From Spirochaetales bacterium (GTDB taxonomy: Bacteria > Spirochaetota > Spirochaetia > Sphaerochaetales > Sphaerochaetaceae): a DNA stretch of 6,121 nucleotides. Position numbers and translations under genes: made by a program. This document shows, piece by piece, positions 1 through 5,585 of the stretch. Location: contig JAGABK010000046.1 of the NCBI GenBank assembly GCA_017614625.1, forward strand, positions 1 through 6,121, in the 5' to 3' direction. The notes below the pieces were generated by a model. The model was not told the origin of the DNA. It saw only the letters and a list, made by a program, of their open reading frames with translations, and ran no database searches. Numbering within the stretch: position 1 is the first letter of the stretch; each line of letters begins with the position of its first letter.

Positions 1-1
1 C

Positions 2-430
2 ACCCTGCGCGTCCACGACGACGGCTTCACATGGCTGCACACAGGAGACATGGGCTACATGGACGAGGAAGGCTTCATCTACTTCAAGCAGCGCATCAAG
101 CGCATGATCGTCACCAGCGGCTACAACGTCTATCCCTCGCAGATCGAGAACATCATCGACGCAATGGACGAGGTCCAGATGAGCTGCGTCATCGGCGTGC
201 CCGATCCCTACAAGATCCAGAAGGTCAAGGCGTTCGTACAGCTGAGACCGGGTATTGTTCCGAGTGAGGAAATCAAGCAGAAGATTCTTGCTCACTGCCG
301 CGACAGGGTCGCCAAATACGCCATGCCCTACGACGTCGAGTTCCGCGACCAGCTTCCCAAGACTCTTGTAGGAAAGATCGCCTACACCGTTCTCGAGAAG
401 GAAGAGGCAGAGAAGAACGCACAGAAGTGA
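2..430 (+). CDS. AMP-forming acyl-CoA synthetase (ANL superfamily), C-terminal fragment
   Basis: This is the last 142 residues of an adenylate-forming enzyme; the frame is open to the left edge, so the N-terminal domain and the start lie outside the window. ANL enzymes activate a carboxylate as an acyl-AMP and pass it to CoA or a carrier protein. Visible motifs are HTGDMG (the conserved TGD motif that ends the large domain), the hinge KRMIVTSGYNVYPSQIE (A8 motif) and PKTLVGKI, whose Lys, 18 residues from the C-terminus, is the catalytic A10 lysine of the mobile domain. All C-terminal catalytic elements are therefore intact. The gene ends in TGA and is followed by two hairpins and a strong terminator. 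It converges on the SPT-like gene. The motif pattern fits a medium/long-chain fatty acyl-CoA synthetase, but the specificity determinants are in the missing part. In this neighbourhood an acyl-donor supply role for sphingolipid or phospholipid synthesis is likely, as inference. Confidence 0.88.
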   Translation, partial: TLRVHDDGFTWLHTGDMGYMDEEGFIYFKQRIKRMIVTSGYNVYPSQIENIIDAMDEVQMSCVIGVPDPYKIQKVKAFVQLRPGIVPSEEIKQKILAHCRDRVAKYAMPYDVEFRDQLPKTLVGKIAYTVLEKEEAEKNAQK

Positions 431-441
431 TGACAAAGAAC

Positions 442-520
442 TCAGCCTGGAAACCCCATACCATGGTTCCTAGGCTGAAATTATCAGCCTGGAACCCCCA
501 TACTATGGTTCCCAGGCTGA
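442..520. repeat. Two tandem 37-base imperfect palindromes (hairpin pair)
   Basis: Copies lie at 442-478 and 484-520, five bases apart, and match at 34 of 37 positions. Each begins TCAGCCTGG and ends AGGCTGA, so each folds into an outer stem of nine pairs plus an inner AACC/GGTT stem around a C bulge, with a loop containing CATAC. One of the three differences (T in copy 1, C in copy 2, 30th base) keeps pairing as G-U versus G-C, which suggests the structure is maintained. Neither strand of copy 1 has a U-tract, so it is not a classical terminator. The pair sits between two convergent gene ends, directly before the bidirectional terminator. It could be a small dispersed palindromic element (REP/ERIC-like), an mRNA 3'-end stabiliser, or a duplicated terminator stem. 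Function is unknown. Confidence 0.8.
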
Positions 521-567
521 AAAAAAGTCCGGAAAACCAGGTTCATGGCTTCCGGACTTGTTTTTTT
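520..567. terminator. Bidirectional Rho-independent terminator
   Basis: AAGTCCGGAA (525-534) pairs perfectly with TTCCGGACTT (550-559) over ten bases, with a 15-base loop in which CCA/TGG may pair further. On the plus strand a run of seven T follows at 561-567, ending the acyl-CoA synthetase transcript. On the minus strand the A run at 520-526 becomes a U-tract immediately after the stem, ending the SPT transcript. It lies between convergent genes, as expected for a shared terminator. Confidence 0.92.
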
Positions 568-582
568 CTCAGACACTGATGA

Positions 583-1776
583 TTATTCGATGTTGTTCGC
601 CGCAAGCACCTTGGCGATCTTGTCCGCCGCTTCCTCGAGCAGGGGCTTGGTCAGGTTGGCCATGAGGCTTGTCCTGATCAGGCACTCGTTCTCGGCTGTT
701 GCGGGAGGCAGGACCGCGTTGACGAATACGCCTTCGTTGAAGAGGTCCCTGACGATTCTGAGGGTAGTCTCGCCGTCGGCGGTGTAGATGGGCACTATCG
801 GGGTGATGGTGTTCTTGAACCTTACTCCCCTCTTGGCCAGCTCCTCGCGCAGGCAGTCCGCGGCGGCGCAGAGCCTGTCCTTGATCTCAGGATGGGCGAC
901 CAGGTAATCCAGTGCGGCCATGGTGGTGGCGGCGTTGGCGGGCGTGAGGCTGGCGGAGAACATGAACGGTCTGGACATGTGGCGCATGAAGTCGATCACA
1001 TCGGCCCTGGCGGCTGCGAAGCCTCCCAGGCTGGCGAAGGACTTGCTGAAGGTGCCCATGATGATGTCCACCTCGTCTTCCATTCCATAATATGAAGCGG
1101 TTCCGCGTCCGCCCTTTCCTATCGTTCCGATTCCGTGGGAGTCGTCGACCATGACTCTGGCGTTGTACTTCTTCGCAAGGTCGCAGATGTCGGGCAGGTT
1201 CGCCACGTCTCCGCTCATGCTGAAGACGCCGTCGGTGATGATGAGCTTGGGCGTGTCCACGCCGACCTTCTCCAGGACCATCTTCAGTGAATCCATGTCG
1301 TTGTGGAAGAAGCGTCTCATCTCGGCGTAGGAGAGCTTGGCGCCGTCGTAGATGCTGGCGTGGTTCTCCCTGTCGCAGATGATGTAGTCGCCGCGGCTGC
1401 AGATGGAGCTTATGATGCCCAGGTTGGTCTGGAATCCCGTGGAGAAAGTCATGACGGCCGGCTTTCCGATGAATGCGGCCAGCTTCTCCTCGAGCTGCAG
1501 GTGCAGGTCAAGCGTTCCGTTGAGGAAGCGGGATCCTGAGCAGCCTGTTCCGTACTTGTCCAGGGCCTTCTTTCCCGCCTCGATGATCTCGGGCTCGGAA
1601 GTGAGTCCCAGGTAGTTGTTGGAACCGAGCATGATGCGTCTCTTTCCTTCCATGATGACCTCCGGGGCCTGTCTGGTCTGGAGGCAGTGGAAATATGGAT
1701 AGAGACCGGTTTCTCTTGCTTCTATTGATTTAGCATAGCTGCTGAATTTGTCATTCAATTTATCGAATAAATCCAT
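583..1776 (-). CDS. Serine palmitoyltransferase-like alpha-oxoamine synthase (PLP enzyme)
   Basis: This 397-residue protein belongs to the alpha-oxoamine synthase family (fold type I PLP enzymes), which condenses an amino acid with an acyl thioester and releases CO2. Visible key residues are H139 in NHAS (cofactor stacking), D211 and H214 in VDDSHG, and K245 in GTFSKSF, the Schiff-base lysine. Their spacing equals that of H159, D231, H234 and K265 in Sphingomonas SPT, with a constant offset of 20. GSNNYLGL (about 51-58) and GSRFLNGTLDLH (81-92) are family hallmarks. The overall sequence resembles Bacteroidota serine palmitoyltransferases from memory, which would make 3-ketosphinganine from serine and a long acyl donor. 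Nearby ACP and ceramide-synthase-like genes support this. Relatives that cannot be excluded by sequence alone are 2-amino-3-ketobutyrate CoA ligase and 8-amino-7-oxononanoate synthase (BioF). The ATG at 1776 is chosen because a promoter ends exactly six bases before it; no Shine-Dalgarno is present. The gene appears monocistronic and stops with TAA. Confidence 0.85.
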   Translation of the reverse strand: MDLFDKLNDKFSSYAKSIEARETGLYPYFHCLQTRQAPEVIMEGKRRIMLGSNNYLGLTSEPEIIEAGKKALDKYGTGCSGSRFLNGTLDLHLQLEEKLAAFIGKPAVMTFSTGFQTNLGIISSICSRGDYIICDRENHASIYDGAKLSYAEMRRFFHNDMDSLKMVLEKVGVDTPKLIITDGVFSMSGDVANLPDICDLAKKYNARVMVDDSHGIGTIGKGGRGTASYYGMEDEVDIIMGTFSKSFASLGGFAAARADVIDFMRHMSRPFMFSASLTPANAATTMAALDYLVAHPEIKDRLCAAADCLREELAKRGVRFKNTITPIVPIYTADGETTLRIVRDLFNEGVFVNAVLPPATAENECLIRTSLMANLTKPLLEEAADKIAKVLAANNIE

Positions 1777-1782
1777 ACCCGA

Positions 1783-1811
1783 ATTATGGCTTGTTAAGAG
1801 GCATTAATCAA
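1783..1811 (-). promoter_or_regulatory. Sigma70-type promoter of the SPT gene, predicted leaderless
   Basis: On the minus strand the -35 TTGATT (1806-1811) is separated by 17 bases from the -10 CATAAT (1783-1788). Six bases (TCGGGT) then lead to the ATG at 1776, so transcription would start at or next to the start codon and leave no 5' leader. No Shine-Dalgarno is visible in that gap. An A/T-rich stretch lies upstream of the -35. The nfeD promoter has identical spacing. Confidence 0.7.
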
Positions 1812-1863
1812 CAGAAAACGCAATTTTGGGGGTATAAAAATGACGGATTTATATGCAAGTGTC

Positions 1864-1895
1864 AGAAAAAGGGCTGGAATCTCAGCCCTTTTTCT
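1864..1895 (-). terminator. Rho-independent terminator of the nfeD-SPFH unit
   Basis: A perfect 13-base stem (1864-1876 with 1883-1895) encloses a six-base loop. Its upper arm contains the last codons of the SPFH gene and the stop codon TGA begins at the stem-loop junction, so the terminator overlaps the coding end. On the minus strand the descending arm ends in CCCTTTTTCT, which supplies the U-tract. The structure is near-symmetrical and could also work on the plus strand, but no plus-strand gene reaches it. It insulates the SPT promoter, which begins some 50 bases further on. Confidence 0.88.
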
Positions 1896-2808
1896 CTTTC
1901 GCAAGCTCCGAGACTGCGGTCACGACACCGGCCATACTCTGGATCTCGGACGGGATTATGATCTTGGTCGACTGGCCGTCTGCGGCCTTCTCGAGGGCCT
2001 CCAGGCTTCTCAGCTTGATGACTGCGTCGTCGGCGTCTGCCTCCCTGATCATCTTCAGACCGTCGGCCTTGGCCTGCTGGACCTCGCGGATTGCCTGTGC
2101 CTCACCGAGGGCCTTCTGGATGGCGGCTTCCTTCTCGGCCTCGGCCTTCAGGATCATGGCCTGCTTGTTGGCCTCCGCCTCAAGGATCATGGACTGCTTC
2201 TTTCCCTCGGCGACCAGGATGGCGCTCTGCTTCTGTCCTTCGGCGATGAGGATGGATTCCCTTCTCTCGCGCTCGGCCCTCATCTGCTTCTCCATGGCGT
2301 TCTTGATTGCATCTGGCGGCATGATGTTCTTGACCTCGACGCGGTTGACCTTGATTCCCCACGGGTCCGTGGCCTCGTCAAGGATGATCCTCATCTTGCT
2401 GTTGATGACGTCGCGGCTCGTGAGCGTCTGGTCAAGCTCCAGGTCTCCGATGATGTTCCTCAGCGTCGTGGCCGAGAGGTTCTCGAGGGCGCTGATGGGG
2501 TTCTCGACGCCGTAGGCGTTGAGCTTCGGGTCCGTGATCTGGAAGTACACGACCGTGTCGATCATCATGGTGACGTTGTCCTTCGTGATTACAGGCTGCG
2601 GCACGAAGTCCATGACCTTCTCCTTGAGCGACACGCGCTTGGCGATGCGGTCGATGAACGGGATCTTCACATGAAGGCCGGTATGCCAGGTCGTGGCGTA
2701 GGTTCCGAGCCTTTCGATGACGAAGGCCTGAGACTGGGGGACGATCCTCACGTTCGCAAGGATCACGAGTACGATTACGGCAAGAATGCCTACCAAAACA
2801 TAAATCAT
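1882..2808 (-). CDS. SPFH/stomatin-family membrane protein (QmcA-like paraslipin)
   Basis: The 308-residue protein has one N-terminal membrane anchor (about residues 2-20, hydrophobic and continuous), then the SPFH/Band 7 domain (about 22-175) with VPQSQAFVIERLG and GLHVKIPFIDRI, typical of stomatins. A long charged helix follows. Residues 184-238 form five consecutive 11-residue repeats of the pattern x-x-I-L-x-A-E-x-x-K-Q, a right-handed (hendecad) coiled coil. The C-terminal part (about 280-308) contains IIIPSEIQS, typical of the family. Such proteins oligomerise into ring or cage assemblies at the membrane and often pair with NfeD and membrane proteases; no client is visible here. The ATG overlaps the nfeD stop as ATGA and is preceded inside nfeD by AGGAGGAG at 2813-2820, so translation is coupled. 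Length is normal for paraslipins. Confidence 0.93.
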   Translation of the reverse strand: MIYVLVGILAVIVLVILANVRIVPQSQAFVIERLGTYATTWHTGLHVKIPFIDRIAKRVSLKEKVMDFVPQPVITKDNVTMMIDTVVYFQITDPKLNAYGVENPISALENLSATTLRNIIGDLELDQTLTSRDVINSKMRIILDEATDPWGIKVNRVEVKNIMPPDAIKNAMEKQMRAERERRESILIAEGQKQSAILVAEGKKQSMILEAEANKQAMILKAEAEKEAAIQKALGEAQAIREVQQAKADGLKMIREADADDAVIKLRSLEALEKAADGQSTKIIIPSEIQSMAGVVTAVSELAKEKKG

Positions 2809-3257
2809 GCTTCTCCTCCTTTCCTTCCAAGAACAAGCGTATTGCCTTCAACTGACCTGACGACGCAGATATCGCCCTCGGCGATGTCCGACTCGTCCTC
2901 CGAGGAAGCGGTCCAGATCACGCCGTTGCGCGTGCGCGCCTCTCCCTTTCCGAACTTCGTGATGGCTTTGGTGACGACGACCTCCTGGCCCGGCAGGGCG
3001 CCCACGTTGAGCGAATCCTTTCCGAGCTTGAGCTTCTTCACCAGGAACGGCCTGGTGGTCACGAGAAGAGCCAGCGTAAGGGAGATGAAAACAAGAAGCT
3101 GCCAACCGAGGGCGAGCTCCGTGCGTGAGACGAAGACCATCACGAGGGCGCTTGCCGCGCCCCAGATGGTTGTGAGACCCTGCGTCAGGGCCTCGATGAT
3201 GATCAGGACGACCAGGATTCCCAGCCATATCCAGGGCATGATTGACAGTATTTCCAT
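2805..3257 (-). CDS. nfeD: NfeD-family membrane protein (short form)
   Basis: This 150-residue protein has three hydrophobic segments (about residues 7-24, 26-44 and 50-67), then a soluble C-terminal OB-fold (about 82-145). The latter has the family signature: GALPGQEVVVTKAI, then NGVIWTASSED, GDICVVRSVEG and NTLVLG. It lacks the N-terminal ClpP-like protease domain of long NfeD proteins, so it is the short, membrane-plus-OB form. Short NfeD proteins are almost always encoded next to an SPFH protein and are thought to act with it in membrane organisation. Here it is the first gene of that pair, with a TGA stop sharing four bases with the SPFH start. The start at 3257 is set by the promoter geometry; there is no Shine-Dalgarno before it. 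Confidence 0.9.
   Translation of the reverse strand: MEILSIMPWIWLGILVVLIIIEALTQGLTTIWGAASALVMVFVSRTELALGWQLLVFISLTLALLVTTRPFLVKKLKLGKDSLNVGALPGQEVVVTKAITKFGKGEARTRNGVIWTASSEDESDIAEGDICVVRSVEGNTLVLGRKGGEA
2813..2820 (-). promoter_or_regulatory. Shine-Dalgarno site of the SPFH gene inside nfeD
   Basis: AGGAGGAG lies four bases before the SPFH ATG and is at the same time the codons for the last residues of NfeD. It fixes the SPFH start at 2808 and shows that this gene, unlike the promoter-proximal ones, starts by Shine-Dalgarno and translational coupling. Confidence 0.88.
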
Positions 3258-3263
3258 ACCCCG

Positions 3264-3292
3264 AATATACAGCCGGCGGAACCGGGGGTCAA
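3264..3292 (-). promoter_or_regulatory. Strong sigma70-type promoter of nfeD-SPFH, predicted leaderless
   Basis: On the minus strand TTGACC (3287-3292) is followed by exactly 17 bases and TATATT (3264-3269), close to the sigma70 consensus. Six bases (CGGGGT) then lead to the ATG at 3257. The -35 begins four bases after the ACP stop, so the promoter fills the short gap between the operons. No Shine-Dalgarno is present, which predicts a leaderless mRNA. Confidence 0.8.
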
Positions 3293-3296
3293 GTTT

Positions 3297-3533
3297 TCAG
3301 TCGGTGATGCCCTTCTTGTCCCTGAGGAAGGCAAGTACGTCGCCGACCGTCTTGAAATCCACGGGCTCGTCGAACCTGAATGAGAAGGTGTCCTCGAGTT
3401 CCATGGAGACCATCATCATGGCCAGCGAATCCATGCCCAGGTCCTTCCTCAGGTCGGTGTCGTCTGAAATGGTAGAAAGGTCGAAATCCGGTGCGACCTT
3501 GTGGATGATATCCTTGATCTTGTCGTTAAGCAT
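3297..3533 (-). CDS. Acyl carrier protein
   Basis: The 78-residue protein has the four-helix ACP fold pattern and length. The phosphopantetheine attachment serine is S36 in DLGMDSLAMM, followed by the acidic recognition helix with MELEDTFSFRFDE. The usual LDxVEL after the serine of housekeeping AcpP is replaced by LAMMMVSMEL, so it may be a dedicated carrier rather than the main fatty-acid-synthesis ACP; this is a hint, not proof. The start at 3533 is supported by GAGGAG overlapping the stop of the upstream gene, six bases before the ATG. It is the last gene of the plsX-degV-GNAT-acp operon. In Caulobacter, SPT-linked ACP carries the acyl substrate of SPT, so the same job is plausible here. 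An alternative is general supply of acyl-ACP to PlsX. Confidence 0.94.
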   Translation of the reverse strand: MLNDKIKDIIHKVAPDFDLSTISDDTDLRKDLGMDSLAMMMVSMELEDTFSFRFDEPVDFKTVGDVLAFLRDKKGITD

Positions 3534-3543
3534 TCATATCTCC

Positions 3544-4668
3544 TCAGATGGCCTTTACGAACGACCGTCTTTTCTTATGCTGCCGCTTGTCGAAGTACTT
3601 CCACATCGACTGCACGGCGTAGTTGTCCTCAAGATTGAGGTTGGTTTCACAGTATTCCACCCCTGTTCCGGTGAGCATGTCGTACATGCCCTCGATCATC
3701 ACGGCCGGTACTCCGCGGGCCTGGTACTCGGGAAGGACCGCGACCAGGGCCAGATCGATGATCTTCGGCTTCGCTACGTCGCGCAGGACACGGAAAAGTC
3801 CGCCCGGGCTCAGCCTTCCGCCGCTCTTCTGCAGGGCGCGGCTGAGGGACGGGAAGCACAGTCCGAACGCAACGACCCTTCCGCTCTCGTCGCTGACAAC
3901 ACGAAGGTATTTCTTGTTGATGATCAGCATGAACTGGTCGATCAGCTGCTTCTTCATCTCCTCGGTGAAGGGAACGGTTCCGTACAGCTTGGCGTAGCAT
4001 TCGTCGATGCAGTAGAAGACGCCGTCCTTGACCTTGTTGATGAACTCCTTCTTGCTCATCTGGCTGCTGTCCACGACATGGAGATTGTTCATCTCAAGGG
4101 CGCGCCGGGCGACCTTGGCGATCATGGGGTTGCGCTCCTTGGGAGCCCTGAGCTGGTACTCGACCCAGTCGACTTCCTTGTCGAATCCGTAGCCCTCGAT
4201 CAGCTTCTGGTAGTACGGATAGTTGTACTGCTCCTCGAAGGTGGCCAGCTCGTCGAAGCCGTCGATCAGAAGGCCTTCCCTCTCGAGGTCGCTGTATCCC
4301 AGCGGACCGCAGAACGTGTCCATTCCCTTGCCGCGGGCCCAGTCCTCGACCGCCTTGAACAGGGCGTCCGAGACCTCCCGGTCGTCGATGGAATCGAATC
4401 TGGTGAAGCGCACCCTCTTCTCCTTGTGCAGCTCGTTGAACTGCTTCTGGATGATGCCCTGGATGCGGCCGACGGTCTTTCCGTCGCGCCTGGCGAGGAA
4501 GAACACGTCGTCGCATGTGTTGCGGTAGACGTTGTCATCCGTGAAGACGGCCAGTGCGTCGCCGTAAAGCTCGGGGGCGTAGTTCGGGTCGCCCTTGTAC
4601 ATCCGCAGCGGGAAGTTGACGAACTCCTTCTGCTGCGCCTTTGTCTCGACTTTGATGATTTCTGTCAT
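3544..4668 (-). CDS. GNAT-fold acyltransferase, candidate bacterial ceramide synthase (bCerS-like)
   Basis: The 374-residue protein has a GNAT-like start (about 1-75) with FFLARRDGKTVGRIQGII, then a family-specific middle (VEDWARGKGMDTFCGPLGYSD, about 108-127, and the aromatic EEQYNYPYYQKLIEGYGF, about 145-162). A C-terminal GNAT half (about 255-360) holds the acyl-CoA binding-loop-like VLPEYQARGVPAVM (311-324) and NLNLEDNYAVQSMWKYF. No signal peptide or membrane segment is visible. The whole sequence resembles a set of roughly 380-residue 'GNAT N-acetyltransferase' proteins common in Bacteroidota, and from memory the Caulobacter ceramide synthase is a GNAT-annotated protein of the same kind. 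It would N-acylate the product of SPT using acyl-CoA. The ceramide assignment is inference from family resemblance and the linked SPT and ACP. It sits two bases after degV; GGAG precedes the ATG and overlaps the degV end. Confidence 0.82.
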   Translation of the reverse strand: MTEIIKVETKAQQKEFVNFPLRMYKGDPNYAPELYGDALAVFTDDNVYRNTCDDVFFLARRDGKTVGRIQGIIQKQFNELHKEKRVRFTRFDSIDDREVSDALFKAVEDWARGKGMDTFCGPLGYSDLEREGLLIDGFDELATFEEQYNYPYYQKLIEGYGFDKEVDWVEYQLRAPKERNPMIAKVARRALEMNNLHVVDSSQMSKKEFINKVKDGVFYCIDECYAKLYGTVPFTEEMKKQLIDQFMLIINKKYLRVVSDESGRVVAFGLCFPSLSRALQKSGGRLSPGGLFRVLRDVAKPKIIDLALVAVLPEYQARGVPAVMIEGMYDMLTGTGVEYCETNLNLEDNYAVQSMWKYFDKRQHKKRRSFVKAI

Positions 4669-4670
4669 GA

Positions 4671-5570
4671 TTACTCCAAAGGTTCGTCGTCTCTTCTGAG
4701 CGGCAGGTATCCGTATCCTGCGAGCCAGGGTCCGTTGTGGCAGCCGCTTACCGGCGACATGATGACGGACTCATGGTTGCACTTGATTCCGTACTCTCCC
4801 TCTATGGCCTCCATGTAGGAGATCAGAGACGGTCCGGTGAAGATGTGGAACAGGATGTAGTCCTCGGGCTTCCTGTCGCCGATGATATCCTTCATGATCT
4901 CGCAGGTCTTGGCCACGGCCTTCTTCGGCGTGCGGACGGTTGTCAGCGAGGCGCACTCTCCCTCGCGGGTGAAATGCACGACGGGGCAGATGGAGAGCAT
5001 CTTGCCCATGAAGGCCTTGCCGCCCTTCAGGCGTCCGTTGTAGATGAGGTAGTCGAGCTTTCCGTCGACACCGATGAACTCCTGATGCGCCTTCATCCAG
5101 TCGATTTCCTTGAGGATCTGCTCAGTGGGGACATCGTTGCGTATCATCTGCGCGGCTCTGACAGCCAGAAGGCCTTCGCCGAAACATGTGATGCGGGAGT
5201 CGATGACGTGGATGTTCATCCTGTCCTTGTAGTCCTCGGCGACGAGCCTGATGAGGTTGTATGTCCCTCCGAGGTACGAGCTGATGCAGATGACGATTCC
5301 CTCGTCGTAGCCCTGCTCCACAGCCTCGTCGAAATGCTTTCTGATCTCCTCGACGGTCGGCATGGCCGTCTTGGGGAGGTGGTTCTTCGGATCCTCGAGC
5401 TTCTCCAGTTCGTTGTAGAAATCCACCGGGTCAAGGTCATAGCCTTCCAGATATTCCTTTCCCTGGAAGAGCACGTGGATCCTGATGATCCCGATGTTGT
5501 ACTCCCTGTATCTCTCGGGCGCATACTCGATGCATCCGGTCGATGTGCACATTACAAAACGTTTTCCCAT
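4671..5570 (-). CDS. degV: DegV family fatty-acid-binding protein (FakB-like)
   Basis: The 299-residue protein has the two-domain DegV fold. Visible signatures are KTAMPTVEEI (67-76), ICISSYLGGTYN (94-105), VIDSRITCFGEG (123-133) and LDYLIYNGRLKGGKAFMGKM (172-191), then GCHNGPWLAGYG (277-288). T68, S97/S98 and H278 occupy the positions that in FakB contact the fatty-acid carboxylate. DegV/FakB proteins bind a fatty acid and present it to a partner kinase (FakA) that makes acyl-phosphate, the substrate that PlsX exchanges with ACP. No FakA kinase is in the window. The usual TSQP is TAMP here, so the pocket rim differs. The start at 5570 is set by GGAGGAG at 5574-5580. It lies 15 bases after plsX and in the same reading frame as plsX. 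Ends with TAA. Confidence 0.92.
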   Translation of the reverse strand: MGKRFVMCTSTGCIEYAPERYREYNIGIIRIHVLFQGKEYLEGYDLDPVDFYNELEKLEDPKNHLPKTAMPTVEEIRKHFDEAVEQGYDEGIVICISSYLGGTYNLIRLVAEDYKDRMNIHVIDSRITCFGEGLLAVRAAQMIRNDVPTEQILKEIDWMKAHQEFIGVDGKLDYLIYNGRLKGGKAFMGKMLSICPVVHFTREGECASLTTVRTPKKAVAKTCEIMKDIIGDRKPEDYILFHIFTGPSLISYMEAIEGEYGIKCNHESVIMSPVSGCHNGPWLAGYGYLPLRRDDEPLE

Positions 5571-5585
5571 ATTCTCCTCCCGGGA

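Noticed and set aside
442..520. Repeat pair as a CRISPR remnant
   Set aside because: Only two copies five bases apart with no room for a spacer, and no cas genes nearby.
545..787. Short plus-strand frame over the 3' end of the SPT gene
   Set aside because: It overlaps the terminator and the SPT coding end and shows no domain; it is a mirror of the real gene.
583..1776. BioF or 2-amino-3-ketobutyrate CoA ligase as the primary call
   Set aside because: No biotin or threonine-degradation genes are nearby, and residue spacing, overall resemblance to Bacteroidota SPT and the linked acp and GNAT genes favour SPT. Not excluded by sequence alone.
3258..3296. A terminator between acp and nfeD
   Set aside because: The only pairing seen is a four-base CCGG/CCGG stem with no U-tract; this is the promoter region.
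1840..4818. A 992-codon plus-strand open frame antisense to SPFH, nfeD, acp, GNAT and degV
   Set aside because: The translation is low-complexity (L/V/D/H-rich), spans several genes whose minus-strand products are clear family members, and has no Shine-Dalgarno. Such long antisense frames follow from biased GC-rich codon usage.
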